Shown: piece after piece, positions 18,679 through 28,800 of the stretch
How positions within the stretch are numbered: position 1 is the stretch's first letter
How the letters are laid out: each line of letters opens with the position of its first letter
Assembly: GCF_900564155.1 (NCBI RefSeq)
Contig: NZ_LS999839.1
Span: forward strand, 2,291,097-2,355,096
Origin: Pedobacter schmidteae
GTDB lineage: Bacteria > Bacteroidota > Bacteroidia > Sphingobacteriales > Sphingobacteriaceae
DNA: 64,000 bases
Direction: 5' to 3'
Made by a program: the position numbers and the translations under genes
The notes under the pieces: model-generated
What the model was told of the DNA's origin: nothing
Seen by the model: the letters and a program-made list of their open reading frames with translations, nothing else
Database searches by the model: none

Positions 18679-20265
18679 TCAGGCAAATAAGACTGTAAAC
18701 TGGTGGTCTAATGGCTTAAAGTAAGCCACTAAGGAGTCGATAAACTCATCACCATATAATACATATAAGGGGGCAATATTTAATACACGTTCCTGCAACA
18801 CACCATTGGGGAACAATTTATCTTTTAGCGCCTCTATTTGTGCTAATGAGGTTTGATGTTTGCGTTTCTCGGCTCTCAGCATTTTTTTCTCCAGACTGGA
18901 AATGAGCTTGAGGCCCTTGCTTTTAGCGGCATCGGCCGATTGAGAGAGTGTTTTGTCAATTTTATAGGCATTTAACTTAATCTGATCAAAAACAGCATTA
19001 ATGGCCCGTTCTTCGTCATTCAGCGAAAGCTGCAGATTAACATGTGCACGCACCCAATCATTTTTAATACTTTCGGTAGGGGCAAACAGGTTTTTATGAC
19101 TAATGCCCAAAATCTGCATCCTCATTTCACTTCTGCTGTCGATAACCAATGCCGAGTTGCGCAACAACAATACTGGGAAATCCACTTTGTAATGCTCAAA
19201 GTTTGATTTCAACTGCAGCCAGTAAGTGAGCTCTGCACCACCACCTATATAAGCAAGATTAGGCAAAATAACTTCCTGGTATACCGGACGCATCACTACA
19301 TTGGGACTAAACCGTTCCGGGAAATTGGTGATTTCCTGTTGCAGTTCTTCCTTTCCGAAGCGGATGTCCGTGTTCATGACCTTATACAGGCCATCCTCTT
19401 CTACAATACGCTCCCTTAATTGGTCGGTCATGTAAAAAAAGTTGATCTCCCGCGGATTCACCTGCGGTTTATGACCCAGTGCTTCCAGTTTTGCATTGCT
19501 TTCGGTGATATACTTAAAGCTATGTTGTGCTGTGATGTCCTGTTGTATGATTTCGGCGAATTGTTTTTTAAACTGCCGGTCGTCAGCATCTATGCAAACC
19601 AACCCGTATTCGCCAAACAGGGCATCTACCAGTTCCCGCGTGGCATCACTCAGTTTGTTGTTATTAGTATAAGCAGCTTCCACCAGGCGCGACAGCATCA
19701 ATCCGTTTTTGCCAATGCCCAAATAACCTTTGTAGGCCCCCAGTGTTTCAATGATATCTTTTGTATCCAGTCGGCCTGTAGCTCCGCTTGCGGGCTTGGT
19801 CCAGGTCAGCATTTTGTCCTCAATTTTTACATGATTGATTTCCTCAAAATCATGATCCTCGGTGGCCATCCAATAAACGGGGACAAAATTATAATCCGGG
19901 AATTCCTGTTTTAAGGTTCTGGCCAGGTTAATTGCGGTAACTATTTTATAAATAAAATAAAGCGGCCCGGTAAAAATATTCAACTGGTGGCCTGTTGTAA
20001 TGGTAAAAGTCCGGCTATCTCCCAATCGTTTGATATGTTCGGTAACCATCGGGGTAGTTTTTACAGCAGCATATTGCTGCTGTATGGTTTCTACCAACAG
20101 GGTTCTGTCGCCATTAAAGTTGCGATTTTTAATGGCTTCGCGGAAGCCATTAAAATCCGGCGTATATTGATAAAAAGACTTTAACTCGTCTTTTCCGCTG
20201 ATGTAATCCAATACAACGGCAGAGAAGGCATTCGTTTCCTGATAAGAGATGTATTTTGCCTGCAT
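18679..20265 (-). CDS. bshC: Bacillithiol synthase BshC (cysteine-adding enzyme)
   Basis: This protein of about 528 residues matches BshC, which joins cysteine to glucosaminyl-malate to make bacillithiol, the main low-molecular-weight thiol of Firmicutes and many Bacteroidota. Characteristic segments are TTGHQLNIFTGPLYFIYKI, PVYWMATEDHDFEEINHV and GGGAELTYWLQLKS. The frame opens with a GTG at 20271, but the ATG at 20265 gives the normal N-terminus (MQAKYISYQET) and was preferred. Length is typical. No bshA or bshB gene lies in the window. Confidence 0.95.
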   Translation of the reverse strand: MQAKYISYQETNAFSAVVLDYISGKDELKSFYQYTPDFNGFREAIKNRNFNGDRTLLVETIQQQYAAVKTTPMVTEHIKRLGDSRTFTITTGHQLNIFTGPLYFIYKIVTAINLARTLKQEFPDYNFVPVYWMATEDHDFEEINHVKIEDKMLTWTKPASGATGRLDTKDIIETLGAYKGYLGIGKNGLMLSRLVEAAYTNNNKLSDATRELVDALFGEYGLVCIDADDRQFKKQFAEIIQQDITAQHSFKYITESNAKLEALGHKPQVNPREINFFYMTDQLRERIVEEDGLYKVMNTDIRFGKEELQQEITNFPERFSPNVVMRPVYQEVILPNLAYIGGGAELTYWLQLKSNFEHYKVDFPVLLLRNSALVIDSRSEMRMQILGISHKNLFAPTESIKNDWVRAHVNLQLSLNDEERAINAVFDQIKLNAYKIDKTLSQSADAAKSKGLKLISSLEKKMLRAEKRKHQTSLAQIEALKDKLFPNGVLQERVLNIAPLYVLYGDEFIDSLVAYFKPLDHQFTVLFA

Positions 20266-20311
20266 TGCCACGAATTTAAGTTAATAAACCATAATTCTTA
20301 ATTTGCGGCTT

Positions 20312-21646
20312 TTATTTTACAATTTGTCCATATAGATCGAAGTCTTCTGCGCGATCAATCTTTACCTGTACAAAGCTGCCATTTGCGGCATAACCGGTAG
20401 TGGCATCAATTAAAACCTCGTTATCCACTTCCGGGGAGTCAAACTGGGTGCGTCCGATGAAGAAATCGCCCTCTTTCCTGTCTACCAAAACTTTAAATGT
20501 TTTTCCAACTTTTTCCTGGTTGATGTCAAACGAAATACCTTGTTGCAGTTCCATGATGGCATCCACACGTTCCTGTTTTACCTCATCCGGCACATCATCA
20601 ACAAGATTATGCGCGTGGGTTTTTTCTTCATGTGAATAAGTAAAACAACCCAGACGGTCGAAACGGGTTTCTTCCACCCAGTCCATCATTTCTTCAAAAT
20701 CCTGCTCCGTTTCACCTGGGTAACCACAAATCAAAGTAGTACGCATGGCAATACCTGGTACTTTATCTCTAATCTGGTTTACTATATCAATGGTTTTTTG
20801 CTTGGTAATTCCACGGCGCATTGATTTCAGCATATTATCTGTAATGTGCTGTAAAGGCATGTCCAGGTATTTGCAAATGTTTTCGCGCTCATTCATTGCA
20901 TCCAAAATTTCCATAGGGAAGCCAGACGGGTAGGCATATTGTAGTCTGATCCATTCAATACCATTTACATCAGATAGGCGGCGTAACAATTCGTCCAGGT
21001 TACGTCTACCGTAAATATCCAGGCCATAATAGGTCAGGTCTTGTGCAATTAATATCAGTTCTTTGGTGCCGCCTGCAGCCAGTATTTTGGCTTCATTTAC
21101 CAGCTCCTGCATATCACGTGAAACGTGTTTGCCCCGCATTAGCGGAATGGCACAGAAAGAGCAGGGGCGGTTACAACCTTCGGCAATTTTAAAATAAGCA
21201 AAATGAGAAGGGGTAGTCAGCAAGCGTTCGCCAATCAGCTCATGCTTATAATTTGCGCCAAGTGAATGTAATAAGTTGTTGAGGTCGTTGGTGCCAAAAA
21301 AAGCATCTACGTTGGTAATCTCAGCTTCCAACTCAGGTTTGTAACGTTCAGATAAACATCCGGTTACAATTACCTTCCCTACTTTCCCTTCATCTTTAAG
21401 CTGACTGTATTGTAATATGGTATCGATAGATTCCTGTTTGGCGTTATCAATAAAACCGCAGGTATTGATAACAACAATATCATCCTTGCCCATTTTATTG
21501 GCCTCATGAACCACATCCATACTATTGCCGCGCAGTTGCCCCATTAAAACTTCCGAATCGTAGGTGTTTTTAGAACAACCCAAAGTGATGACATTGATTT
21601 TAGGTTTTTTAACGGGTATTATCTTTGACGGTGTTTTTGTATTCAT
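20312..21646 (-). CDS. rimO: Ribosomal protein S12 methylthiotransferase
   Basis: This 444-residue radical-SAM enzyme adds a methylthio group to an aspartate of ribosomal protein S12. The N-terminal methylthiotransferase domain has the three cluster cysteines at 24, 63 and 97. The radical-SAM motif CxxxCxxC is at 158-165 (CNRPCSFC), with the C-terminal TRAM domain ending the protein. GCSKNTYDSEVLMG at the start is typical of RimO rather than MiaB. It lies downstream of ftsY on the same strand with a 160-base repeat-bearing gap. Confidence 0.95.
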   Translation of the reverse strand: MNTKTPSKIIPVKKPKINVITLGCSKNTYDSEVLMGQLRGNSMDVVHEANKMGKDDIVVINTCGFIDNAKQESIDTILQYSQLKDEGKVGKVIVTGCLSERYKPELEAEITNVDAFFGTNDLNNLLHSLGANYKHELIGERLLTTPSHFAYFKIAEGCNRPCSFCAIPLMRGKHVSRDMQELVNEAKILAAGGTKELILIAQDLTYYGLDIYGRRNLDELLRRLSDVNGIEWIRLQYAYPSGFPMEILDAMNERENICKYLDMPLQHITDNMLKSMRRGITKQKTIDIVNQIRDKVPGIAMRTTLICGYPGETEQDFEEMMDWVEETRFDRLGCFTYSHEEKTHAHNLVDDVPDEVKQERVDAIMELQQGISFDINQEKVGKTFKVLVDRKEGDFFIGRTQFDSPEVDNEVLIDATTGYAANGSFVQVKIDRAEDFDLYGQIVK

Positions 21647-21733
21647 GTTAGGGTACTCTTTTTATTTAATTGTTTATCATCCTTTTTGGGTTTCGTTTTC
21701 CCCTTTTTTGAGAGCGTAATCCTTTTTTGGATC

Positions 21734-21788
21734 CGTCATCCTGAATTTATTTCAGAATGACGATCGAATTATTACAGAATGACGATCG
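21734..21788. repeat. Imperfect palindrome plus 14-base direct repeat
   Basis: Positions 21734-21745 pair with 21751-21762 (one mismatch, 5-base loop), a CGTCAT...ATGACG palindrome. The sequence CAGAATGACGATCG is then repeated at 21753-21766 and 21775-21788. This is the same REP-like family as at 17541 and 34561. It fills much of the ftsY-rimO gap. Confidence 0.7.
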
Positions 21789-21806
21789 CTCAAATAATGA
21801 AAATCA

Positions 21807-22769
21807 CTATTTAAACAAGCTGTCAACAAATGCTTTTTTATCAAATAGTTGAAGGTCGTTCATGGCTTCGCCAACGCCTATATATTTTACAGGGATTTTA
21901 AACTGATCGGAAATGCCAATTACTACGCCGCCTTTTGCGGTGCCGTCCAGTTTGGTAATGGCCAGTGCATTTACGTCGGTAGCTTCTGTAAACTGTTTAC
22001 ATTGTTCAAAAGCATTTTGGCCGGTCGATCCATCCAGTACCAGCAATATTTCGTGCGGTGCAGAAGGGATTACCTTTTCCATTACGTTTTTAATTTTTCC
22101 AAGCTCGTTCATCAGGCCAATCTTATTGTGTAAACGGCCTGCGGTATCAATAATTACCACATCTTCGCCATTGGCTACTGCCGATTGTAAGGTGTCGTAG
22201 GCTACCGAAGCAGGGTCCGAGCCCATGGCCTGTGCTACTACACGTACCCCAACACGCTCGCCCCAAAGTTTAATCTGTTCTACGGCGGCGGCCCTGAAGG
22301 TATCTGCTGCACCTAAAACTACTTTAAGGTTTTCGGCTTTTAATTTATGGGCCAGCTTTCCAATGGTCGTGGTTTTTCCTACACCGTTTACACCAACCAC
22401 CATAATTACATAGGGTTTGTGCTGACCATATTCAAACTGACGGAAATCGTTGCTGTTATTTTCAGCTAGCAATAACTGAATTTCGTCCCTTAGCAGGTGA
22501 TTCAGTTCGGTAGTAGAGAGGTATTTGTCTTTGCTAACACGTTGCTGTATACGATCTATAATTTTTAATGTGGTGCTTACGCCAACATCAGAGGTAACCA
22601 ATACTTCCTCCAGGTTGTCCAGTACATCATCATCAATGGTCGATTTACCGGCAACGGCTTTAGTAATCTTGCTAAAAAAGCCTTCCTTAGTTTTTTCTAA
22701 TCCCTTATCCAGAGCCTCTTGTGCTTCAGGCGCAGTTTCTTTTTTCTTGAAAAAATCGAATAAACCCAT
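21807..22769 (-). CDS. ftsY: Signal recognition particle receptor FtsY
   Basis: This protein of 320 residues is the SRP receptor GTPase that docks ribosome-nascent chain complexes at the membrane. It has an N-domain helical bundle, then G1 GVNGVGKTT, DTAGR, and the TKLDGTAKGG motif near the end. The start at ATG 22769 gives MGLFDFFKKKE; the frame continues to a TTG at 22784 that adds five residues of no apparent value. The long acidic A-domain of Escherichia coli FtsY is absent, as in other Bacteroidota. It follows the DUF4295 gene closely. Confidence 0.96.
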   Translation of the reverse strand: MGLFDFFKKKETAPEAQEALDKGLEKTKEGFFSKITKAVAGKSTIDDDVLDNLEEVLVTSDVGVSTTLKIIDRIQQRVSKDKYLSTTELNHLLRDEIQLLLAENNSNDFRQFEYGQHKPYVIMVVGVNGVGKTTTIGKLAHKLKAENLKVVLGAADTFRAAAVEQIKLWGERVGVRVVAQAMGSDPASVAYDTLQSAVANGEDVVIIDTAGRLHNKIGLMNELGKIKNVMEKVIPSAPHEILLVLDGSTGQNAFEQCKQFTEATDVNALAITKLDGTAKGGVVIGISDQFKIPVKYIGVGEAMNDLQLFDKKAFVDSLFK

Positions 22770-22841
22770 ACTAATGTATAACAAAACAAAAAAAGCCCTC
22801 CCGGTAAAAAGGGACGGCTTTAATATTATAAAATATTAAAA

Positions 22842-23000
22842 TTATTTTTTAGATGCAGAAATAGCATCTTGAACGTGATCGTTGTGAACAATAACTTCTT
22901 TGAAAGAATAAGCACCTTTAGGTGATTTAGTCATTGTAATAACTTTCGAATATTCTTTTCCTTTACCCGTTTTAAGGGTAGCAACTACCTTTTTTGCCAT
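22842..23000 (-). CDS. DUF4295 small basic protein
   Basis: This is a 52-residue basic protein beginning MAKKVVATLKTGKGKEYSKV and ending ISASKK. It matches the DUF4295 family of Bacteroidota, encoded between rpmG and ftsY. Its size, charge and constant link to ribosomal protein genes suggest a ribosome-associated role, but the function is not established. It begins 39 bases after the rpmG stop. Confidence 0.85.
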   Translation of the reverse strand: MAKKVVATLKTGKGKEYSKVITMTKSPKGAYSFKEVIVHNDHVQDAISASKK

Positions 23001-23039
23001 GATTTAATAGGATTATATTTAGTTATATACTAAATGATA

Positions 23040-23222
23040 TTACTTAATTTCTTTGTGAACCGTTACTTTTCTCAATACCGGGTTGAATTTTTTCAATTCT
23101 AAACGCTCAGTAGTGTTTTTACGGTTTTTAGTAGAGATATATCTAGACATACCAGGCATGCCGCTAGTTTTATGCTCTGTACACTCTAGAATAACTTGTA
23201 CTCTGTTACCTTTTTTTGCCAT
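23040..23222 (-). CDS. rpmG: 50S ribosomal protein L33
   Basis: This 60-residue protein is L33 of the large ribosomal subunit, with the typical [21 protein letters not shown] and [21 protein letters not shown] segments. Only one cysteine is present, so it is the zinc-free form. It sits between rpmB and the DUF4295 gene on the minus strand, a fixed order in this phylum. Confidence 0.96.
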   Translation of the reverse strand: MAKKGNRVQVILECTEHKTSGMPGMSRYISTKNRKNTTERLELKKFNPVLRKVTVHKEIK

Positions 23223-23263
23223 TTTATATACTATTAAGGTTGATTCACATCAACCAATGTTAT

Positions 23264-23497
23264 TTACAAATATCCTTTTTTCACGAAACGACTGATCGCT
23301 TCAGTAATACCAATTTTGTTGATGGTTTTGATAGCTGAAGTAGATACTTTCAGTGTTATCCAACGATCTTCTTCAGGAATATAAAATTTCTGAAGTTGTA
23401 AGTTGGGATAAAACTTACGCTTAGTTTTAACGTTCGAGTGAGAAACATTAAAACCTGTCATTGCCATTTTTCCGGTTAAATCACAAACTCTAGACAT
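23264..23497 (-). CDS. rpmB: 50S ribosomal protein L28
   Basis: This 77-residue protein is L28 of the large subunit, starting [20 protein letters not shown] and with [20 protein letters not shown] in the middle. Like L33 here it lacks the full set of zinc-binding cysteines. It is the first gene of the minus-strand set rpmB-rpmG-DUF4295-ftsY-rimO. Confidence 0.96.
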   Translation of the reverse strand: MSRVCDLTGKMAMTGFNVSHSNVKTKRKFYPNLQLQKFYIPEEDRWITLKVSTSAIKTINKIGITEAISRFVKKGYL

Positions 23498-23722
23498 GCC
23501 TTTATTTATAGTGTTAAATATACTTTCTTAATTTTTTTAAGAGTGTGCAAATATCAATAAAATATTTGTAATCGTCAAGGGGTGCTCCAAATATTTTTAA
23601 TTTATTTACAGGGGGTTGCGAAATGAGCTATAATAATCTGACTTCACTATCCTTTGTTGTACAAGGTTAATTGTACCATAAAGGTAAATAATTCCTGAAA
23701 ATTTTGAACATCATTTATATTA

Positions 23723-24328
23723 ATGGTTAAATTAGCTCTGCGCAAACACATGGATCTTTACACAGAGTTAACCGATAATGAACTAACCATCTTACTAAAA
23801 AAAGGAGATGAATCCGCGTTTACTGAAATTTACAATCGGTATTGGGATAAACTTTTTGCAGTGGCCTATCATCGGGTTGACTCGGAACCGGAGGCCGAGG
23901 AAATTGTTCAGGATGTATTTCTGAGTTTATGGAACCGTAGGCTACAACTTGAGCTTACGCATAGTATCGGTACTTATCTGGCTGTGGCAGTCAAATACCA
24001 GGTGATCAATAAACTCAGCAAAAGGCACCGCAAACGGAAACACCTCGAAACCATCGTTGTTACCGAGCAGGCTGAGGAAAGCACAGATCTGTGGTTTGAC
24101 GAAAAAGAACTCCGTATTCAGCTGGAAAGGGTTGTTAACTCCCTGCCCGAAAAGTGTCGACTGGTTTTTTTAATGAGCAGGGAGGAGGGGAAAAGCACCC
24201 GCCAAATTGCAGAAGACCTTAATATTGCCGAAAAGACCGTAGAGGCGCATATGACCAGGGCTCTTAAAGAAATCAGAAATTCTTTAAATATCGCTCTTCC
24301 AGTACTGCTGTATCTTCTAAAAAAATAA
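23723..24328 (+). CDS. ECF RNA polymerase sigma factor, module A
   Basis: This 201-residue ECF sigma-70 factor has region 2 (FTEIYNRYWDKLFAVAYHRV, then EAEEIVQDVFLSLWNRR) and region 4 with a helix-turn-helix (STRQIAEDLNIAEKTVEAHM). It should direct RNA polymerase to the SusCD genes downstream when freed from its FecR partner, encoded 44 bases later. ATG 23723 is the first start; ATG 23750 (MDLYTELTD) fits related proteins equally well. The system belongs to the FecI-like group found in Bacteroidota. Confidence 0.93.
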   Translation: MVKLALRKHMDLYTELTDNELTILLKKGDESAFTEIYNRYWDKLFAVAYHRVDSEPEAEEIVQDVFLSLWNRRLQLELTHSIGTYLAVAVKYQVINKLSKRHRKRKHLETIVVTEQAEESTDLWFDEKELRIQLERVVNSLPEKCRLVFLMSREEGKSTRQIAEDLNIAEKTVEAHMTRALKEIRNSLNIALPVLLYLLKK

Positions 24329-24372
24329 AGCAAAAATATTTTTAATCTCACTAAGGGTTTACTGCCATTAGC

Positions 24373-25593
24373 TTGACTATATGTTTAAAGGATCATATCG
24401 TGGATTTAAACAATAACAAATATAATGTCGAAATACTAGCAGAAAAATGGGCCAATGGCACCATCACCAACGATGAACGCGTCTGGTTTGAAAACTGGTA
24501 CCATGCTTTTGACGATTCTGAAGTAAATATAGCGGATAGTAAACATGCTTCTGCCGCTGCACTAAAAAAACAAATGCTCGGGATGATTCAATTCCGTATG
24601 CAGCAAACAAAAGTAATACGGATACAGCAACCTGTTAAATATTTGTGGTATAAACTGACTGCAGCAGTGGCTGTTTTACTGGTACTTTCTGCCGTCCTGT
24701 TTTTCTATACCAACACACCACAAAGCAATGTCATCTCAGCTCATAATGACATTGCCCCTGGAGGCAATAAAGCGGTCCTTATTTTAGCCGATGGCAGACG
24801 AATCTCTTTAAATGATGTAGCTAGCGGAAAGCTGGCAGAACAAGCGGGGCTAAGGGTGGATAAGGCCGCTGATGGTGAATTGGTTTATCAGACCAATGCC
24901 GCAGCCTATCAGCCGCAAAAAGAAACCGCAATTATCTATAATACGCTGAGTACACCAAAGGGCGGGCGTTACCAGGTGGTTTTGCCCGATGGTACCAAAG
25001 TGTGGTTAAACGCGGCCTCCATTTTAAAGTACCCTGCAAGGTTTACTGGTACAGCACGTAAAGTGGAGTTACTTGGTGAAGCTTATTTTGAAGTTGCCAA
25101 AGTAATGATGCCGCAAGGCCCTGAAAGTAGCCCGCAAAAAATGCCTTTTATTGTAAAAACAGGTGTACAGGAAGTTGAGGTATTGGGCACTCATTTTAAC
25201 ATCAATGGTTATGCCGATGAAAACGGTATCCGGACTACATTGTTGGAGGGGGCGGTACGTCTCCACTCACCTGGACTTTCCCCGGTGATGTTAAAACCCG
25301 GACAGCAGGCCTTGCTGGCAGATCATAACTTTAAGGTCGTACCCGCTGATGCCAATGATGCCATTGCCTGGAAAAACGGATTATTCTTATTTGAAGATGC
25401 AGATTTGCAAACGGTAATGCGGCAAATTGGCCGTTGGTACGATCTGCAAGTCATATACAAAGGCCAAATCCCAAAAAGTACCTATAACGGAAAGATTTCA
25501 CGTAACCTAAAATTATCCAAAGTGCTTGAGGTACTCAAGTATTATAAGGTCAATTTTAGCCTCCAGGGGAAAAAGATAATTGTGGAGCCTTGA
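24373..25593 (+). CDS. FecR-type anti-sigma factor, module A
   Basis: This protein of about 400 residues has an N-terminal cytosolic anti-sigma region (residues 20-60, with AEKWANGTITNDERVWFENW), one transmembrane helix near 90-112, then a FecR domain with APGGNKAVLILADGRRISL and VLPDGTKVWLNAAS, and a C-terminal DUF4974 secretin-like domain. The only upstream starts are TTG 24373 and GTG 24400; there is no in-frame ATG before the domain. It should hold the ECF sigma inactive until the STN domain of the following SusC signals. Confidence 0.92.
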   Translation: MTICLKDHIVDLNNNKYNVEILAEKWANGTITNDERVWFENWYHAFDDSEVNIADSKHASAAALKKQMLGMIQFRMQQTKVIRIQQPVKYLWYKLTAAVAVLLVLSAVLFFYTNTPQSNVISAHNDIAPGGNKAVLILADGRRISLNDVASGKLAEQAGLRVDKAADGELVYQTNAAAYQPQKETAIIYNTLSTPKGGRYQVVLPDGTKVWLNAASILKYPARFTGTARKVELLGEAYFEVAKVMMPQGPESSPQKMPFIVKTGVQEVEVLGTHFNINGYADENGIRTTLLEGAVRLHSPGLSPVMLKPGQQALLADHNFKVVPADANDAIAWKNGLFLFEDADLQTVMRQIGRWYDLQVIYKGQIPKSTYNGKISRNLKLSKVLEVLKYYKVNFSLQGKKIIVEP

Positions 25594-25641
25594 TACTCCC
25601 TCGCCATTAACCAAACCAAAATGTTCAACTAAACCAAAAAC

Positions 25642-25674
25642 ATGAATCCATATTTACGACAGCAATTGCCTTAA
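25642..25674 (+). other. Candidate leader peptide ORF before SusC, module A
   Basis: A 10-codon ORF (MNPYLRQQLP) begins after a CTAAACCA motif and ends in TAA. A 9-codon ORF in the same position exists in module C, followed by a similar hairpin. Translation has not been shown. Confidence 0.35.
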
Positions 25675-25699
25675 ACCAGGTAAAGGTGGCTAAAATGAA

Positions 25700-25731
25700 A
25701 GCCGGAAAGTGCAGCGAACACCGTTCCGGCT
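25700..25731 (+). promoter_or_regulatory. Leader hairpin before SusC, module A
   Basis: An 8-bp stem (25700-25707 with 25724-25731) closes a 16-base loop containing GAACAC. The corresponding hairpin of module C (59434-59460) shares the GGAAAG and GAACAC positions. The 295-base gap between FecR and SusC otherwise shows no gene. Its end carries AACTCAAA (25819-25826), also shared with module C. Confidence 0.55.
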
Positions 25732-25888
25732 ATAATTTGAGTTAACCCTTCCTGCGGGATGTGATGCATCGCCGCGGGAAAAATCAATGTGAACCGATCT
25801 AAGTATTAACCCAAACCAACTCAAAAGTAGGAAACCCCTTCCATATTTAGTCTATAAACGACTAAGTATTGTTGGGCTTTGCCAGCGG

Positions 25889-28800
25889 ATGAGGAAAACG
25901 AAACAAATGCAAAAGAATGCCTTTAACAAAGGTAGGTCGGGCCCATGGGCTAAACCTACGCTATTGCCGGGGATAACACAGGGCCTTCGGGGCCTGAGTG
26001 CGGCAAGTAAAAGAAAATGGATCATGAGAATGAAGATCACCACTTTCCTATTGATGATTGCGCTTGCGCAGGTTAGTGCGCGGGGCTTTGGTCAGAAAAT
26101 TACGCTTGATAAGTATCAGGTCACTTTAAAAGAAGTCTTAAAATCTATTGAACACCAGACTGGTTTTTTGTTCCTCACCAAAGACTATAACATTAGTGAG
26201 CCCAGGGTAAACATCAGTGTAAAAAATGCATCTATTGATGAGGCTATGCGCGCCTGTCTCAAAAATCTGCCCCTCAGCTATCTCATTATTGATAACAGTA
26301 TCGTATTGTCCAAAAAAGAACCTTCTTTTTTGGAAGCCATCAACAGTTATCTCAACGCAATTGAAGTGACGGGTAAAGTCTCGGACGAGAGCGGCAGGCC
26401 TCTTCCTGGGGCTACGGTAAGGATAAAAGGTACGCAAAGAGTGGCCATTACGAATGCCGATGGGGTATTTAGCTTCAGCGGGGTGGATGAAAAAGCTGTT
26501 CTGGTGGTTTCTTTTTTGGGCTACAAAACCCGTGAGCTTGCCGTATCTGGCGGAGGCATCCCACTATTGATTAGGTTGGAAATCAATCCTGCTGAACTTG
26601 AATCGGTCAATGTGGTGTCTACCGGCTATCAGAAATTGCCTAAAGAAAGAGCTACGGGCTCCTTCTCGCTGGTTGAGCAGGCAGACCTGAACAAGCAGAT
26701 CGCTGTGTCGGATATTACCGAAAAGTTTAAAACCTTGTTGCCCGGCGTGCTCATGACCAACAATAATGCCATCATCCGTGGTAAAAGCACCATCAATGCC
26801 AATCAATCTCCTATTATTGTGATAGATGGTTTTCCTACCGAACTGTCATTGTCCGCCATCAATCCAAACGATGTGGAGAGCATTACAGTGCTACGCGATG
26901 CGGCGGCGGCATCCATATGGGGGGTAAGGGCCTCTAATGGAGTGATTGTTATCACCACTAAACAGGGCAGACGTACTGCCGATGGCAAGCCCGCCATTAC
27001 GTTTTCGTCCACCTTTAAAATACAGGAGGTACCTGATTTTTCTGATTTGAGGCTGGCCAATTCCAATGAAGCTATTGACGTAGAAATAGAGGCGCTTGGC
27101 AAAGGCTGGTACAACCTTGACAACCCTAATAGCAATGGTGGTTATTCCCCTGTTTATGAAGTTTACCGTAAAAAAGCCAAAGGCCTGATTACCGAAGATG
27201 AGGCCAACCGGCAGTATGAAATTTTAAGAAACAACGACAGTCGTGCACAAAGTAAACTGTTTTATAAAAACGGTTTACTGCAGCAATACAATTTGTCTGC
27301 TTCTGGTGCAACAGAGCGTAACCGGTATTACATCTCCTTAAATTATCAGAAAAATAAAAGTTATGCGATAGGCAACGACGATAAGCGCCTTACCTTTTTT
27401 ATAAAAAACAGCTACCAGTTGCTGCCAAAGCTTACCGTGGATGCTGATGTGAACCTTTCTTATATAAAAGGAGCCAGTAATGGACTAAATGTAGGTGATT
27501 TTATTGCGCAACGACCTTACGAATTGATTGTGGATGAAAACGGGGGCTATTTGCCTGTTTATCAATCTATTCGTAGTCTGGAAAGAAATCAGGAACTTCA
27601 GGACAAAGGTTATTACAACTGGAATTTTAACCTGAAACAAGAGTTTGACAATACAGACAAACCCTATCATTCTTTTAGTCCCCGCGTTAACCTGGGCATC
27701 ACATACAAGGTTATTGATGGTCTGGCTTTCGACAGCAAATTTCAGTATGAGCGGTCGGATTACAACAGCAGTAATTTCATGAACGAAGAGTTGTATTATG
27801 TCAGAAATCAGATCAATACACTGACTACTATAGGTGCGGGTAACGTGCTCAACTATCAATTGCCAAAAGGTGCATTTTATGATACCTATATCCAGGTCAG
27901 CCAGTCTACCTCCTGGCGCAATCAATTGCGGTTTGACAAAGAATTGGGCGAAGGTAGGCATCGCATTAATGCTATTGCTGGTACCGAGATCAGCCGCATT
28001 TTATCAAAAACTACCCAGAACAGATATCACAATTATGACAAGGCCCGGCTTACATCCAGCCCTATTAACGAAAAACTGCTCAGTGCAGGCGTAGTCGGAT
28101 GGAATGGCAGCACTGTTAGCTATATCCCGGTATTTAACCAGTTTATTGACGTGCAAAACCGGTATTTCTCCATGTATTTTAATGGATCCTATACCTACCT
28201 GAATAAATATACCCTTTCAACCAGTGGTAGAATAGATAAATCCAATCTCCTTGGTGCCAATGTAAATGACAAACTTACCCCGCTATATAGTGTTGGACTG
28301 GCCTGGAATGTCTCAAAAGAAGATTTTTTTAAAATAGGTTTTATAGATGATTTGAGGCTGCGTATAACCACCGGGGTAAACGGAAATGTAGATAAATCTA
28401 CCAGTAAGGTGTTGGTAGCCATCCCGCAAAAAAATACCGGTTCCACAGATGAAGATTTTCTGAAGGTTCAATTCCCTGAAAATAAAGATCTCAGATGGGA
28501 GAGCACCAAGGTTAATAACATCGGGCTCGATCTGGTATTGTTCAAGAACCGGATTGCGTTAAATGTGGATGCTTATCATAAAAAAAGCTACGATTTGCTG
28601 GGGTTTGTAAATGCCGATCCTTCTGTAGGCTTTCAACGGGTTTATAAAAATACCTCGAATATGCTAAATGAGGGATTTGATCTTAGCCTGAAGGCAGATG
28701 TGTTCAGAGGAGCGTTCCGTTGGAATTCAGTAGTCAATCTGTCTTACAATAAAAATAAGGTAACTAAAGTGTACAATCCTAACCCTACCTTAAGTGGCTA

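Noticed and set aside
21115..21134. CACGTGAAAC core resembling a parS half site in rimO
   Set aside because: Only the right half matches parS; the left half matches at two of five positions, and it lies inside rimO coding sequence. A chance match is more likely.
27485..27961. Minus-strand ORF of 158 codons within SusC, module A
   Set aside because: It lies opposite well-conserved barrel sequence, has no family features and no promoter.
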